From Gottfriedia acidiceleris (GTDB taxonomy: Bacteria; Bacillota; Bacilli; Bacillales; Bacillaceae_G), in contig NZ_NESS01000005.1 in the NCBI RefSeq assembly GCF_002128425.1, forward strand, positions 186,001 to 250,000: DNA of 64,000 bases. Reading direction: 5' to 3'. Below are positions 62,551 to 64,000 of this stretch, in pieces. The translations under genes were made by a program, and so were the position numbers. Each line of letters starts with the position of its first letter. Position 1 is the first letter of the stretch. The notes below the pieces were generated by a model. That model did not search any database and was not told the DNA's origin. It worked only from the letters and a program-made list of their open reading frames with translations.

Positions 62551-64000
62551 CTAATTACCATTCGATAATAATGCTTCGCCTTCATCCAAACGAACTGATA
62601 CTAGTGTAGAAACTCCATATTCTTGCATCGTAACACCATATAATACATCACATTCTTCCATTGTTCCTTTACGGTGTGTAATAACAATAAATTGAGTTTG
62701 TTCACTAAAATATTTTAAGAATTTTGCAAATCGAGCTACATTGGCCTCATCTAGTGCAGCTTCTACCTCATCAAGTACACAGAAAGGCACTGGACGCACT
62801 TGTAGAATCGCAAAAAGTAGTGCGATTGCCGTAAGCGCTCGTTCTCCTCCTGATAATAAGCCTAAATTTTGAAGCTTTTTACCTGGTGGCTGTGCAACAA
62901 TATCGACACCTGTTAACAATAAATTTTCTTCATCCGTTAGAACTAAATCAGCTCTTCCTCCACCAAACAACTGTGTAAAGACGACTTGGAATTTTTCTCG
63001 AATTGCACTAAAACTCGTTTCGAAACGTTTTGTCATTTCTTCATCCATCTCACTTATTACATTGTAAAGTGTGATTTTTGCTTCATTCAAATCAGTTCTT
63101 TGCTCTTGAAGAAAATCATGACGTTCAGATACTCGTTCATACTCATCAATTGCACCAATATTTACTGTTCCTAACTCATCGATTGAACGTTTTAATAGTT
63201 TAACTCGTTTCCTTGCATCATCAACAGTCATTTCTAGTTTATATTTCATTTTTGCTGCTTCGTAAGTAGTCATATACTTTACATTCAATTGTTCTAGACG
63301 ATTTTCAAGCTCTACATCAAGTCGATTACTATTTACTTCTTGCTGTTTTAGTAAATCAGAAAGCGATTTATATTGACGTTGCTTTTCACGTAATGATTGA
63401 ACATAATCTTCTAGCTCTGTTTGATAAGCAATTCGTTGCTCTCGGCGTTTAGAAATAATTTCCGTCGTTTTTGAAAATTCAATGCGCGTATCAGAAATTA
63501 TTTTTTCGAGCTCTTCCTTACCATTTTCATTTGTCATAAGTTCACTAGATAAGAAAATTATTTTTTCCTTCGTTTCTTCAAGAATTTGCTTTTGTTTTAT
63601 AGAATTTTCTTCATATTGTCGAATTCTTTCATTACTATAACTTAACTTTTGCTCTTCTTGTGCGAGAGAAATTTTCAGACTAGTTAACTTGGATTGTAAT
63701 TCATCTTTAATTTCCTTTTGATTTAGTTTTCGTTCAGTTAATTCGTTTATTTTTTGCTCTTTTGAGATAATCTCATATTTCACATTAGCATCTAATGACG
63801 ATAATTCCTCTAAACGGTCTTTAACCTTTAATAAATCACTAGCTGAACTTCCCATTTCTAAATCATAGATTGCTAAAGCATCGTTTATATTTTTTTCTTC
63901 AAATTCGATGCTTTTTAGTTGTTCCATAATCGAAACAATTAATTGCTTAACTTTTTGAATTTCATCATTTAATGTTTTAGCTTCTGAAGAACTTTCTTCA
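62551..64000 (-). CDS. smc: Chromosome partition protein SMC, C-terminal part (cut by window edge)
   Basis: The frame is open from the stop at 62,551 to the window edge (483 codons of ~1,190). It covers part of the second coiled coil (heptad-like, rich in E, K, Q) and the C-terminal head: signature LSGGERALTAIALLFAILQ and Walker B FCVLDEVEAALDEANVARF, then the D-loop and VITHRKGTMEECDVLYG. The hinge and N-terminal Walker A are outside the window. Confidence 0.95.
   Translation of the reverse strand, partial: EESSSEAKTLNDEIQKVKQLIVSIMEQLKSIEFEEKNINDALAIYDLEMGSSASDLLKVKDRLEELSSLDANVKYEIISKEQKINELTERKLNQKEIKDELQSKLTSLKISLAQEEQKLSYSNERIRQYEENSIKQKQILEETKEKIIFLSSELMTNENGKEELEKIISDTRIEFSKTTEIISKRREQRIAYQTELEDYVQSLREKQRQYKSLSDLLKQQEVNSNRLDVELENRLEQLNVKYMTTYEAAKMKYKLEMTVDDARKRVKLLKRSIDELGTVNIGAIDEYERVSERHDFLQEQRTDLNEAKITLYNVISEMDEEMTKRFETSFSAIREKFQVVFTQLFGGGRADLVLTDEENLLLTGVDIVAQPPGKKLQNLGLLSGGERALTAIALLFAILQVRPVPFCVLDEVEAALDEANVARFAKFLKYFSEQTQFIVITHRKGTMEECDVLYGVTMQEYGVSTLVSVRLDEGEALLSNGN

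Overview
The window is 64 kb of a low-GC Firmicute chromosome whose gene order follows the Bacillus subtilis spoIIIE-to-smc interval almost gene for gene. The sporulation genes (spoIIIE, dpaA/dpaB, ylxY, a CotA-like laccase), PolC, CodY, ClpYQ and the Bacillus-type translation operons point to an endospore-forming member of the Bacillaceae. Nearly every gene lies on the minus strand, so transcription runs from high to low coordinates. Only two genes lie on the plus strand, and both look inserted: the laccase and a large serine recombinase.

Layout from low to high coordinates. 1-4.3 kb: spoIIIE (cut by the window edge), ylzJ, tepA, rnjB. 4.7-6.4 kb: inverted CotA-like multicopper oxidase. 6.5-9.8 kb: dapA-dapG-asd (aspartate/diaminopimelate pathway). 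9.9-14.2 kb: dipicolinate synthase operon dpaA-dpaB, with dpaB split by a small recombinase element. 14.5-19.9 kb: mlpA, ylxY, pnp, rpsO. 20-27 kb: ribF, truB, rbfA, infB, rplGA, ylxR, nusA, rimP. 27.2-40.9 kb: polC, proS, rseP, dxr, cdsA, uppS, frr, pyrH, tsf, rpsB. 41-44.2 kb: an isolated sigD and codY, without the flagellar/chemotaxis operon that lies between them in B. subtilis. 44.3-54 kb: hslU, hslV, xerC, trmFO, topA, dprA, sucD, sucC. 54.4-64 kb: rnhB, rbgA, a signal peptidase I, rplS, trmD, rimM, khpA, rpsP, ffh, ylxM, ftsY and the 3' part of smc.

The main discovery is at 10,119-12,905. dpaB (spoVFB), the flavoprotein subunit of dipicolinate synthase, is cut after codon 142 by a 2,778-bp element. 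The element encodes a large serine recombinase, a small divergent protein (possible directionality factor) and one unknown protein. A 9-bp direct repeat marks both junctions, and just inside it lie near-perfect 16-bp inverted arms, which is the expected attL/attR geometry. Removing the element on paper restores an uninterrupted 199-codon dpaB in the correct frame. This is the layout of a developmentally excised intervening element, like skin in sigK, SPbeta in spsM, and the vfbin element I recall from the same gene in B. weihenstephanensis, but very small. A sigma-K-like promoter lies upstream of dpaA, so the restored gene would be needed in the late mother cell.

Other points of interest are the orphan sigD, structured intergenic repeats (16.97-17.14 kb, 22.49-22.55 kb, 33.44-33.53 kb, 54.23-54.35 kb), absence of ylxP and ylqD from their usual places, and a dyad overlapping the sucCD promoter. 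I saw no tRNA, rRNA or CRISPR array.
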